DNA of 63,464 nucleotides from JAGOMW01 sp964596675 (GTDB taxonomy: Bacteria; Patescibacteriota; Gracilibacteria; BD1-5; UBA2023), in assembly GCA_964596675.1 (NCBI GenBank), contig CAZQUZ010000008.1, positions 1-63,464 on the forward strand, read 5' to 3'. A program made the position numbers and the translations under genes. This document shows positions 31,732 to 41,383 of the stretch, one piece after another. Under the pieces are notes generated by a model. The model made no database searches and had not been told where the DNA came from. It saw only the letters and a list, made by a program, of their open reading frames with translations. Every line of letters starts with the position of its first letter. Position 1 is the first letter of the stretch.

Positions 31732-32007
31732 ATGCGTAATCCAGAAAAAAATACGATTATACTCCTGTATGCCTTTCTCCAAGAGTGAACCATAAAGACA
31801 TATGCGAGTCTCATATGACTCATCTCTGGGAAGAAGCCAGACAAAAATGGACTCATTTGGAGTATGCTGCATGAAAGTATCGTGATCGGGCCAAGAAAAT
31901 GGAAAAAAACACCAAATGCAATAATGATAGGACGAGGATGGATACAGCCATTATTATTTTTATTTTCTCATACTTCAGCACATGCAGATTCCCAAAAAAA
32001 TAAATAA
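31732..32007 (+). CDS. Small protein overlapping the pseudopilin gene (91 aa)
   Basis: An uninterrupted frame when UGA is Gly (UGA after FLQE and after SLI). It ends 26 bases inside the next gene. The C-terminus has a hydrophobic stretch and HTSAHADS. Family unknown. Overlap and direction suggest translational coupling with the pseudopilin, but the coding call is weak. Confidence 0.45.
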
Positions 32008-33196
32008 TCATGGATTTACCCTCTTCGAGCTCATGGTAAGTATGACGATATTTTGACTTATCATGATTTCTGTGCTGGATTCCGTAGCAAATATAGGTAT
32101 CGCACGGACGAAAAGCATGAGCCGTATCACACTGATAGAAGAGCTCTACTTTTTCTCTGAAAAACTCGCCGCCTCAATCAAAGATGGTTGAATCGTAGAT
32201 TATGAAGAGTATTGGAATCGCCAAGTCGTGTGAACTGGTACGTCTACAGGGCATTATATTATACCGACTGGATTCGGGAATTATGGGCAAGGTGGCATAG
32301 TCGGTACGACGACCTATGGAAACGGATTTTACTATTGTCGGAGCGGGTCAAGTATCGCAGCCAAAGTAGGAACTGGAGGATGTCTGACTACTAAAAATTC
32401 GAATCAAATCGGTGGACTCACAAATCAAGATTACTCCACTATACTCCAACGCTATGGCCAATATACTCTCCAATATACCGACTATAATGGAAATGCTGAT
32501 GATGATACTTTAGCCACACCATCAGGACCGCTCTGAGACGAAGATGGAAATGGAGATATCCGCAATGATGAGGATGATCTCGATATCGGTGATGGACCTG
32601 TCACCATATCTGGATCGACTCCCGAACTTTATCTCTATAACCCCCTCACAAAAGAACGAACTTTTTTCCGATGGACGCTCACAGACGATCCATGACTCCC
32701 CCCATGAAGCTGTACATATTCATGACCGAATATGTGAAGTGGCTGTCTCGGCAATATAGAATTCATCAGACTCAAATGACTCGATATCTGACTCAATCAT
32801 ATAGGAACTCTCGATGGTGCATTCGATGGAAAAATAGATACATGGGCCTGTCATACAGACTGGAAATGCAGTGGCCCTACTCTGAATAGTGCTATCGCAC
32901 CTTGAGTCTGAAACCTTTCTGGCACTGGAACAAATGAATGGGTAAAGATGTTTCCTGAATATGTAAGTGTGCGCCAGCTTTCGTTTACACTCTATCCTGT
33001 GAAAGATCCATGGAAATCCTGGGCTGCCCCAGATGATCTCACGACTCCTGGTTTTGTGAGCCCATTTATCCAGCCATATGTACGACTCCAGATGACTCTC
33101 GGTCTCGCCTGGGAAAAAAGACGCCTCATCCGATGAGACGATCCGAGTATCGCAATATCTACGACTATTAGTCTCTCTCATAATAATATCGAGTAA
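31982..33196 (+). CDS. Type IV pseudopilin (PilW-like)
   Basis: A 404-residue protein with a type III/IV prepilin leader: a short basic start, then NHGFTLFELMVSM with the cleavage Gly, the first Phe and Glu5, followed by a hydrophobic helix. The large C-terminal domain has Gly/Asp-rich loops (DEDGNGDIRNDEDDLDIGDG), possibly calcium-binding, and a few cysteines. About a dozen UGA glycines. Its size and place before a PilX-like gene resemble the minor pilins that start pilus assembly. Confidence 0.8.
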
Positions 33197-33205
33197 ATTT
33201 TTCTT

Positions 33206-34120
33206 ATGCCATACCTCTTTTCGCAGAAATGATCTGCACTCATCGTAGCACTCGTAACACTGACTCTCATCACGATGATGAGTACGGTATTCTTCGAGCG
33301 AGTATTTCGTTTTAGCGAACGATCGAATGGTATAGAAAACTCGAATGCAGCATACTATAAAGCTCTATGAAATATAGAAGATGCGCTCTATACTGGCTGA
33401 GTGAATAAATATACACCATGGAATATAAAGAATAAGACCGTAACAGCATCGGTCAAAAGTACGAGTGGCTCATCTATAACTGTAGGAACTGGTGGAACGA
33501 CGATACCGATGCCATGAATGTGAAATAGTCAGTATAATAAAAATTATAATATCATCAGTCTCAGTGAGCCAGTTCAGGTAGTGATACCTGATGCAATAGA
33601 TTGGTCTACAGTAAAATTTAAATTTCGGATACCACAGATTCCAAATACTTCAACTGGGATTTTTAATTGAGCTCTTAATAATACTGGTTATATCCTCTGG
33701 ACTCTTGCATCTAGTGGTGCGTCACTTTTTGCAAGTGGCGAATTAGAGATTTTTCAATGAAAAGACCTCACAGATACTGATTTGTCGATAGAGCTAAAAA
33801 ATGGTACGACAAATTCATGATCAGCTTCGGCATTTACTGCATTTTATGCATCTAGCTACATCGGAATTAATGGTGCCGACTGTCTGAATTATAAATGCAC
33901 ACTTAAACTTTCTCTTATCCGTCCAGTCCCAACAGCTGATACACCCAGTCGTAATATGACCTTTCTCGAATATCAAATAACATGACTAAATAAATCTATC
34001 CCATCCCAATATATGAATATCCACGCAGAGTGATATTCATACTGATTTCTCCGTTCTCGTGATATACAGTTTCCACAGATTACCACGAATACTGCACTCG
34101 ACTTCGCCGTGCTCCAATAA
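33206..34120 (+). CDS. Minor pilin, PilX-like
   Basis: A 304-residue protein with the PilX-type N-terminus: SQKGSALIVALVTLTLITMM (Gly from UGA), a hydrophobic helix with no G/FTL-E box but the same position, then FFERVFRFSERSNGIENSN and AYYKALGN, the transition typical of PilX. The rest is beta-rich and unrecognised. It follows the pseudopilin by 9 bases and is likely part of the same pilus-tip complex. Confidence 0.72.
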
Positions 34121-34132
34121 TCACTCATTCCA

Positions 34133-35101
34133 TTGCGTTCTATCGACATCACTCATTCATCAGATACTGATCAAAGAATCGATAAATTTATCAAAAAATA
34201 TCTTCCTGAAGCACCTTTGGGGGGTATTTATAAATGGCTCCGCACTGGAAAAATAAAGGTAAATAGAAAAAAAGTGGATCAGACATACCGTGTCGAGCTC
34301 GGAGATACTATAGATATTCATCTGAGAGAGGATGAGATAGAATCATTTCTCGCAAAATCACCGATACCAAAAAATCACACAGGACAAAACCCACAACTCG
34401 AAATCCTCTACGAAGATGCGACTTTCATGATCATAAATAAACCTGCAGGACTCAATGTCCATCCATGAGACCATAAAACAAAGGAAGTATCCCTAATAGA
34501 GATCATACATGATATGCTCGGAGACACCTATAATAGCCTCTCTTATAAGCCATCTCTCGTGCATCGTATCGATAGAGATACGAGTGGATGTGTGATGATC
34601 GCAAAAGAGAAAAAAACATTAGAATCACTGCTCTGACTCCTGCAATCAGGAAAAATCGAAAAAACTTATCACGCTATTGTAATCGGTGCGCCCGAAAAAC
34701 CACGAGATACCATACGATCTAAACTCCTACGGGTCGAAGATGCAAAAGATGAAGCAAAAGTACAAGTACATCCAAATGGACAAGAAGCTATCACACACTA
34801 TACTACGCTAAAAACTAAAATACAGGATAAATATAGTCTTCTCGAAATCGGCATAGAGACAGGACGGACTCATCAGATACGTGTCCATATGGCATCGATA
34901 CATTGTCCGATACTCGGTGATAGGGCTTATGGGGATAAAAGTGAAAATAGTTATGCAAAAAGGATGTTTGGGGTTGATAGACAGATGCTCCATGCTTATA
35001 AACTCAGTTTTCTACACCCTATTACCAAAAAATCTATAGAAGTAATAGCACCATATAAAGCTGATATACTTATGCTCCTCTCTTGAAAGAGAGATGCATA
35101 A
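34133..35101 (+). CDS. RluA-family 23S rRNA pseudouridine synthase
   Basis: A 322-residue enzyme with an N-terminal S4 RNA-binding domain (RIDKFIKKYLP, WLRTGKIKVNRKKVD) and the catalytic motif HRIDRDTSG with the essential Asp. IINKPAGLNVHPGDH and GRTHQIRVHMASIHCPILGD are the other family boxes, the first using a UGA Gly. It probably modifies uridines in 23S rRNA, RluC or RluD type. The start is TTG 34133; no ATG is available before the S4 domain. Confidence 0.9.
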
Positions 35102-35231
35102 GTATATATCATATAAGAGAGATATATCTGTCAATGAAAATGTGAGCATATTCTTTGCTTTCAAAATAAAAGTATGATAGCCTTATAAGGTAAAGAGCAA
35201 TGTCTCTCCTCATATATCTATAGTCATACCA

Positions 35232-36125
35232 ATGTATACCAATAATAAATACGATCCGCTTTTTGCCTATGAAAGTGCGCAAAAAAGAACATCATTTTTA
35301 AAATCATTTCAAAGAACTTGTAGTTTTCTCATTTCTTATCTCCTTTTATCAGGTTCGATATTTCTCGTACTCCTCGTAGGACTCAACTATAGCGCATACT
35401 CGAAAGTCATCATTAACTGGGTAGATCCAAATGCGCTCATCGAGGCACGAGATGAAGTCAATAAAATCATCGCGTCTGCGACAAGCGTATCAGTACATGC
35501 AGCAGATAGAGATGAATCAGAAACCCAGGAAAATCTCGATAGCATAACTACAAAGATACGCAATACTGACCCTTCTGTAATTTATTCTCGAAAATATGCG
35601 CCTCGAGGACTCATCGCAAATACGAAAAGCTCAAATCCTACTGTAGAATTCGAGCTTACTCCATACGAAAATCGTATCATTATACCTCGAATTAATAAAA
35701 ATATCCCCCTCGTAGATGTCAGCGTTTCTTCTGGTGCGAGCTTCGAAACGATGCATGAAGTCTTCATGGAAGAACTCAAAAAGTGAGTGGTACGGTATCC
35801 TGGCACTGCGGCACCATGAGAAAAAGGAAATGTTTTTATCTTCGGACATTCATCGAACTATCCATGGGTCAAAAGTGAATATAATAGTGTATTTGCACTT
35901 CTGAATGAACTCAAAAATGATGATGAAATTATCATTTACTATTTCCAAAAAAAATATGTCTACAAAGTAAAAGAACGAGCTATCGTAAAACCTGGTGATG
36001 TGAAAACTCTCGAAGCCCGTGATCCGAACAAAAAAGAGCTCTCTCTTATGACATGTTGGCCTATAGGAACAACTCTCGAACGAATTATTCTTTTTGCAGA
36101 ACTACAGGAAGATTCTAACTTATAA
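35232..36125 (+). CDS. Sortase-family transpeptidase
   Basis: A 297-residue membrane-anchored sortase. The N-terminal helix (FLISYLLLSGSIFLVLLVGL) is followed by a linker and the beta-barrel domain with IIIPRINKNIPL, the catalytic His in FIFGHSSNYPW, the Cys in LSLMTCWPIGT and the Arg in LERIILFA. It should cleave and attach surface proteins or crosslink pilins. The 130 bases before it (35102-35231) hold a probable promoter but no gene. Confidence 0.88.
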
Positions 36126-36136
36126 TAATACTGAAT

Positions 36137-36412
36137 ATGAATGAAAAATTCACTTATCTTATCTCGAATCTCGATCTTTCTTCACCGAATCTTATAGGAT
36201 CTATTATCGGGCTCGTTATCGGTATATTATTTGTGGGAATAGTGCGATATATGTTTCTGGAGGGATATGGGTATCTCTTGGTACGTAATGATGCTAAGGA
36301 GCTCGCTAAGAAGAAAAGTACTCTCTCAGATCTCATACTCATGAAAGATATCCAGACAGAGCTCGAAAAAGAAATAGAACAGGCCATGCTCAAAGCAACA
36401 TTCCAAGGATAA
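36137..36412 (+). CDS. Small membrane protein (91 aa)
   Basis: One long hydrophobic helix (NLIGSIIGLVIGILFVGIV) and a charged C-terminal helix (LMKDIQTELEKEIEQAMLK). Unrecognised. It lies 11 bases after the sortase gene and ends at a terminator, so the two form a unit and it may assist the sortase. Confidence 0.65.
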   Translation: MNEKFTYLISNLDLSSPNLIGSIIGLVIGILFVGIVRYMFLEGYGYLLVRNDAKELAKKKSTLSDLILMKDIQTELEKEIEQAMLKATFQG

Positions 36413-36417
36413 AAATA

Positions 36418-36446
36418 AAAACTTTCTCATATGAGAAAGTTTTTTA
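36418..36446. terminator. Terminator after the sortase unit
   Basis: AACTTTCTCAT/ATGAGAAAGTT palindrome followed by TTTTTT on the plus strand. Confidence 0.8.
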
Positions 36447-36455
36447 ATACCAGAG

Positions 36456-36529
36456 TGGTGCCCCCGACAAGAATCGAACTTGTGTCTAAGCCTTAGGAGT
36501 GCCTTGTTCTTCCACTAAACTACGGGGAC
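36456..36529 (-). tRNA. tRNA-Arg (CCU)
   Basis: Minus-strand cloverleaf of 74 bases with encoded CCA: acceptor GTCCCCG/CGGGGGC (one G-T pair), anticodon loop CTCCTAA giving CCU, T-loop TTCGATT. The anticodon stem has an A-G mismatch next to the loop and one G-T pair, weaker than usual. It reads AGG. Confidence 0.88.
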
Positions 36530-36631
36530 AGTATAGGAAAATGTATGCGCGATTGTATGAAAAATAAGAGCTTTTGCAAATAGGTTTGCGTGGATGATAT
36601 TTTTCTATAAAATCAAACTATACATTTCTCT

Positions 36632-37084
36632 ATGGAAAAAACTACACCTACTCCTCGTCCGAAAAAAATCATCCGCAAGATGCCAAATACGAAAGAAAAA
36701 GCTATCGAAGCACTCACTCTTTACCAAATCGAAAAGGTGGAATGACTTATAGAAGCCATCGGATCCTCTGGACTCGATGAGTTTATGGAGTATATCCGCT
36801 CTCCATGGAAGATGCTCTGGCCGAACTTCGTCGCTGGTATAGCTCGTGGATTCGGTGCGCTCGTGGGAGTCACTCTCGTGCTCGCTGTGCTTGGGTGGAT
36901 TTTTAGCATCACGATAGACCTGCCGCTCATCGGCAAAGAGCTCGAACCATACATCACGACCGCACAAGATAAGATGAATCACTATATCGAACAGACGAAT
37001 TATAGTGATGAATTCGGCCGTATGGAGACGACCCTGAAAGCTATAGAGGCTAATACTACTCCTAAAACTGGTACATGAGAATAG
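36632..37084 (+). CDS. DUF5665-like membrane protein
   Basis: A 150-residue protein with a basic N-terminus, then EYIRSPWKMLWPNFVAGIAR running into a membrane helix (GVTLVLAVLGWIFSI), the pattern I associate with DUF5665. Two UGA glycines, one of them near the C-terminus (37076-37078). Its TAG lies inside fmt: the two genes overlap by 10 bases and are probably translationally coupled. Function unknown. Confidence 0.7.
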
Positions 37085-38010
37085 GATTTTTCGGTACACC
37101 AGCACTCGCGGCCCAGGTACTCTCTGACCTGATCAGCGCCCCTGATATAGAGGTCGCCTTTGTCGTGACGAACCCGGATAAACCCTTCGGTCGAGGCCAA
37201 GAAATGCGACCAAGTGCAGTGAAAGTCGTCTCTACAACACATACTATCCCGACATATACTCCAGAGAAGATACGATGAAATAGCGAAATCCTCGAAATAA
37301 TGCAAAGTTTCGCATGTGACTACTTCGTGGTCGTCGCCTATGGGAAAATCCTCCCAGTGGAAGTACTCGAGCTCCCGAGAAACATGTGCATCAATATCCA
37401 TGGCTCTATCCTCCCTGCGTACCGTGGAGCCTCCCCGATACAGTCTGCACTCATGCATGGTGAGACGGAGACTGGCGTCACCATCATGAAGATGAGCGAG
37501 GGGATGGATGAGGGTGATATCCTAAAGATTCGTACGATCACGATAGATAGAGTAGATACTGCCGGCACTCTCTTCGAGAAATTCGCTGCCATATCTGGAC
37601 CGACACTCATACAGACTCTCCGAGAACTCGAGACTGGAGGCATCACCCCACTCCCTCAGGATAGCGCACTCGCTACTTACTGTAAAAAAATAGAGAAAGA
37701 AGATGGACTCATCGACTGGTCACGACCAGCTCGTGAGATATACCACATGTGGCAGGCCTATACTCCATGGCCGGGGATCTATACGATGTATGATGGGAAG
37801 AGGCTCCTTTTAGAAATCGTGAAGAGTGAAGAGTGAATCGTGAATGAAAAAACACCAGGAACCGTCGTGAAAACCGACGATGGTCGTATCGGTATAATTT
37901 GTGGTGAATGAATCTTGACTATAGAAACAGTAAAGCTAGAATGAAAAAAAACTCAAGCTATACGAGATTTCGTGAATGGAAATCAGGATTTTATTTCTTC
38001 AGTTTTATAG
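37075..38010 (+). CDS. fmt: Methionyl-tRNA formyltransferase
   Basis: A 311-residue enzyme that formylates Met on the initiator tRNA. The catalytic formyltransferase core is visible: GFFGTPALAAQ, NIHGSILPAYRGASPIQ (Asn and His) and GVTIMKMSEGMDEGDIL with the catalytic Asp. Also WQAYTPWPGIYT in the C-terminal domain. UGA glycines are spread along the gene. Its presence fits the formyl-type initiator tRNA at the start of the window. Confidence 0.95.
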
Positions 38011-38012
38011 TA

Positions 38013-38402
38013 TTGTCTTCTCTCTTCTCTCGCATCATCTCTGGTGAAATCCCCTCATATAAGATCTATGAGGATGAGTATACGTATGCATTTCTCGATA
38101 TATTTCCACAGGTACCGGGACACACACTCATCGTCCCGAAGTGCGAAGTCGACCACTTCAGTGATGTCCCAGAGCCCTACTACTCTGCCATCTTCCAGAC
38201 TGCAAAGCGACTCTCCGGACCGATACAAAAAGCGACCGGATGCCTCCGAGTATCTGCGATGTTCGCAGGATTCGAGGTGCCACACTGCCACTACCACCTC
38301 CTCCCGACGAACTCCCTCGCAGAGCTCGCTATCAGGCAGGTAGACCAAGCGAATCCAGCATCCCTCGCAGATATGCAGTCCCACATTATTTCTTTTCTCT
38401 AA
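38013..38402 (+). CDS. HIT-family nucleotide hydrolase
   Basis: A 129-residue histidine-triad protein. IISGEIPSYKIYEDE at the N-terminus, HTLIVPKCEVDHFSD in the middle and the triad itself as HCHYHLLP. These hydrolases act on nucleoside phosphoramidates and adenylates. The start is probably TTG 38013, since the only upstream in-frame ATG lies deep inside fmt. It starts 2 bases after the fmt stop. Confidence 0.92.
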   Translation: MSSLFSRIISGEIPSYKIYEDEYTYAFLDIFPQVPGHTLIVPKCEVDHFSDVPEPYYSAIFQTAKRLSGPIQKATGCLRVSAMFAGFEVPHCHYHLLPTNSLAELAIRQVDQANPASLADMQSHIISFL

Positions 38403-38405
38403 TCT

Positions 38406-39173
38406 ATGCCACGCACTCCCCTCCGATATGAACGAGAAGAGTTTGAAGCGAAGGTAGGAGCACTCCTGTCTTCCCTCCAGATTCTCCCGAAACAGCCGAA
38501 ACTCTACACACTCGCCTGTATCCACAGAAGCGTCCTAAACGAAGCGCATAATGGCTATGAAGAGTCTAATGAACGCCTCGAATACCTCGGCGACGCCGTG
38601 CTAGAGCTCACTATCACCGAGGCGCTCTTTCATGCATTCGGAGAGAAGACAGAGTGAGAGCTCACCGATATCCGCTCTGCGCTCGTACGCGGGCGCAATC
38701 TCGCTCAGGTCGCAAAAGCACTCGACTTCTCGAGCGCGATACAGCTCTCTCGTGGTGAGTCACTCGCGAAGTGACACGAGAATCCCTACATCCTCGCTAA
38801 TACCCTCGAAGCACTCATCGGAGCGCTCTATCTCGACCAGGGATTCGAGGTGGTAAAAGCATTTATCATGAAACATATCTACACGACACTCCCTCGCATA
38901 CTCGATGAGGCGCTCTATGTAGACCCGAAGTCGTATCTCCAGGAGTATACCCAGTCACTCTGGGGTATCACACCGACCTATACGGTCGTGAGCGAGGAGG
39001 GCGCCGACCATAATAAAGTCTATATCATCATCGCATCTCTCGGGGATACATTACTGGGGCAAGGGACTGGCTCGAGCAAGAAAAAATGAGAGCAAGATGC
39101 CGCAGAAAACGCTATCGCTCAGAAATGAAGCTGGGAAAAAATCGTGACCCTGCCGAGGAAAGTAAGTGCATAA
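38406..39173 (+). CDS. rnc: Ribonuclease III
   Basis: A 255-residue double-strand-specific endonuclease for rRNA and mRNA processing. The signature NERLEYLGDAVLEL has the catalytic acidic residues; EALIGALYLDQGF gives the second cluster. The C-terminal third is a dsRNA-binding domain (DPKSYLQEYTQSLWG, GTGSSKKKGEQDAAENA) with Gly from UGA. The junction to the HIT gene is TAATCTATG. Confidence 0.95.
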
Positions 39174-39210
39174 AAAAAGACCCCCCCTTGTGAGGAGCCT
39201 TAAGTAGGCA

Positions 39211-39840
39211 TTAACATCATTCAATATAAAGAACATCTTTGTATCCTGCTTCACCCCATGCGAGACGTCTTAGATGGTCGGGCAGTGGTATGGTATGAAA
39301 TTTTTCCATGAAGTCATCTGGGGAAATGCTGAATTTTGTATTCCCGAGTAACTTCAAGTTTTTCCAATAATTTTCTTCTATAAAGAACAAATCATGACTT
39401 GTAGGCGATTGTTCGATAATAAAAATAATCCTTTCTCGGCCTGAAAAATTCTCATGATGTATTTTTACTGTAGAGGCAGATTGCATAGAGGATATAATTT
39501 CAGAGAACCAGGGGTGTTTCTTAGGCTCTAACAAAAATAACATAGCTCTACGTGGACAATCTAATTTATTAGTTTGCAAAAGATTCAGCCTTTTTCCGAG
39601 GTCAAAATCTGTACTCCCCCAAGCATCTTCAGGTATAACATATAATTCAAGTAAATTATAAAATTTTTCAAACATAGCTTGACTCAATCCAACATACTCT
39701 CTTAAAGTATCATTACTCGCTGCATAGTTTATTTTAAATGTAGCATCTGGCTGAATAGAAAGTGCAAATTCGTCCTGAGGAGAACAATAGTTCAGACACT
39801 TTAAGTTAGGTGACTCTTTCATAATCGTAGAAATACTCAT
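39211..39840 (-). CDS. Hypothetical protein (209 aa)
   Basis: Unrecognised soluble protein. A UGA at 39217-39219 is the third-last codon, and the true stop is TAA 39211. The sequence has a Glu/Leu-rich helical middle (AMFEKFYNLLELYVIPEDAW) and beta stretches later (RERIIFIIEQSPTSHDLFFI). The gene is one of the few with a strong ribosome-binding site (AAGGAG before the ATG). Its base composition is more AT-rich than the neighbours, which may mean later acquisition. Confidence 0.65.
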
Positions 39841-40056
39841 AGATATTGCTCCTTAATTTGAATTTGAAGATGTTAATGAACAAAGTTATTATGTATACGA
39901 CAAATGAAAGATGACTCTCATCATCGGATAGTATACTAACGCTGATATGAGAGTAATAAAATATGAAAATATGTCAAATTAATTTATAAAAATATACTTT
40001 GTCAATATCATCTCTCTTCTATGTAAAGGTTTTCTGGATTTCTGTTATATACTTCT

Positions 40057-40422
40057 CTATTCGATTCTTTGTAAGAGTGCTTCTAGTAATTTACTGGTTT
40101 TCACTTTCGTAGTCTGTGTAGATGATATATCATCGAGCGCACTTGGGGAATAATCTCTTGCTGTAAGAGAAAGTATGAGCATAGGCATAACTTGGTGATG
40201 GATTTTGTCTCTCAGGATTGTGGAAATATCAGCATAAGATACACGATTTTCTGTGAGTGATGGAACTATGATATGATTTCTTATCGTATGAGGAATATAT
40301 GGAAGCATCGGTATACGATGAAAATCTGATATCATCATAGGCATATACTCTCACGAATAGGCTTCTCGACTCTTAGTATCAGATATTCCTGGATGAAGTG
40401 GCAGTAACTCTATATGTTTCAT
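40057..40422 (-). CDS. Hypothetical protein (121 aa)
   Basis: Unrecognised. The frame from ATG 40422 needs one UGA Gly and ends at TAG. Met- and His-rich in the middle (MPMMISDFHRIPMLPYIPHT); several Arg/Ser/Thr stretches later. No membrane helix. It is flanked on both sides by related promoter-like repeats, so regulation may be shared with the gene at 40514. The 216-base gap to the previous gene (39841-40056) holds only promoter-like repeats and an inverted repeat ACTCTCAT/ATGAGAGT. Confidence 0.5.
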
Positions 40423-40451
40423 AACAAGAGTTATATATTTTATATATAACT

Positions 40452-40507
40452 TGTCAATATTATCTCTCCTCTCTTTCTTGGGATTTCTCTAGATTTCTGC
40501 TATACTC
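40452..40507 (+). repeat. Promoter-like repeat, second copy near 40000
   Basis: The stretch starting TTGTCAATAT and ending near the TATACT box resembles about 60 bases starting near 40000 in the same order (TTGTCAATAT, TCTCTC, GATTTCTG, TATA-ACTTC). This copy includes TTGGGA-17-TATACT just before ATG 40514. Confidence 0.4.
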
Positions 40508-40513
40508 ATCTCT

Positions 40514-41383
40514 ATGCTACCACTCCAGAAACACGACTATCCCACGGATTTTCACTACCATCGTACGAGCTCTCCCACGTACCGAGCATACCTCGCGACC
40601 TGTGGACTCACGACCTTCGATACGACACCTCCGCACTTTTTCTGGAGGAAAAAAATATTTGGCGATTTTTTCGGTGTGATAAAGGTCGAGCGTGTAGCGA
40701 ATCTACCTGATATCGAAACATTAAAAAAACAAACAGGACTCAAACATGCATTCGTCGTATATATCCCCTATGGCGATGTCACGATACCCTCACCATGGCG
40801 ACGACTCTGGTTCTCAGACCACTTCGAGGAGACTGGCTATGCTGAACTCCCGATGGCTGATACACCGACCACCGGCAGCAAGACTCCATACCTCACCTCA
40901 TGGAACGAGCGCTCGAAAAGAGCTTATAAAAAATATGAGAAATCTGGTGCCCGACTCGAAGCTGTATCGAGTGAGGTATTCAGAGAGGCATTCTGAAAGG
41001 CGAAAGTCCGCCACTGGTACAAGTGAGCCTATATCAGCTACTATAAGAAAATGTCCTCCATCGACCCTAGGAGTATCCGCCAGTGGGTCGTATATGATAC
41101 CGAGGGTGAGGCGATCGCAGGACTCGCCGTCCATGACTATCTCGGAGATCACTCCGTGCACCTCGTCGCCTTTACAGACCCGAGATACTATGAGTATCAG
41201 GCAGGCACTGGACTCATGCATGAGTGGTTCCGTGACTCCTATGAAAAGAAAAAGAAGTATCTCACCATGGATCACCTCCGCAACCAAAATGGCCCAAAAG
41301 ACCAAAAATGATATACTGCATTTAAAGAAAATTTTCTCTCGGCACGACTCTCATTTCGAGAAGCATTTTTCCGATTTTTTTAG
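40514..41383 (+). CDS. GNAT/FemX-like acyltransferase
   Basis: A 289-residue protein with the layout of GNAT-fold FemAB-like enzymes: TSWNERSKRAYKKYEKSGA near the middle, then WVVYDTEGEAIAGLAVHDYL, VHLVAFTDPRYYEYQAGTGL and LTMDHLRNQNGPKDQKGYTA, where a FemX or acetyltransf_6 domain would have the product strand. UGA glycines at two or three places. It might add an amino acid or acyl group to peptidoglycan precursors; it faces ftsI. Its stop TAG overlaps the ftsI stop TAA by 2 bases. Confidence 0.6.

Noticed and set aside
32544..33181. Several short frames in the other frames of the pseudopilin
   Set aside because: All lie inside the continuous UGA-reading pseudopilin frame, which has a proper prepilin leader.
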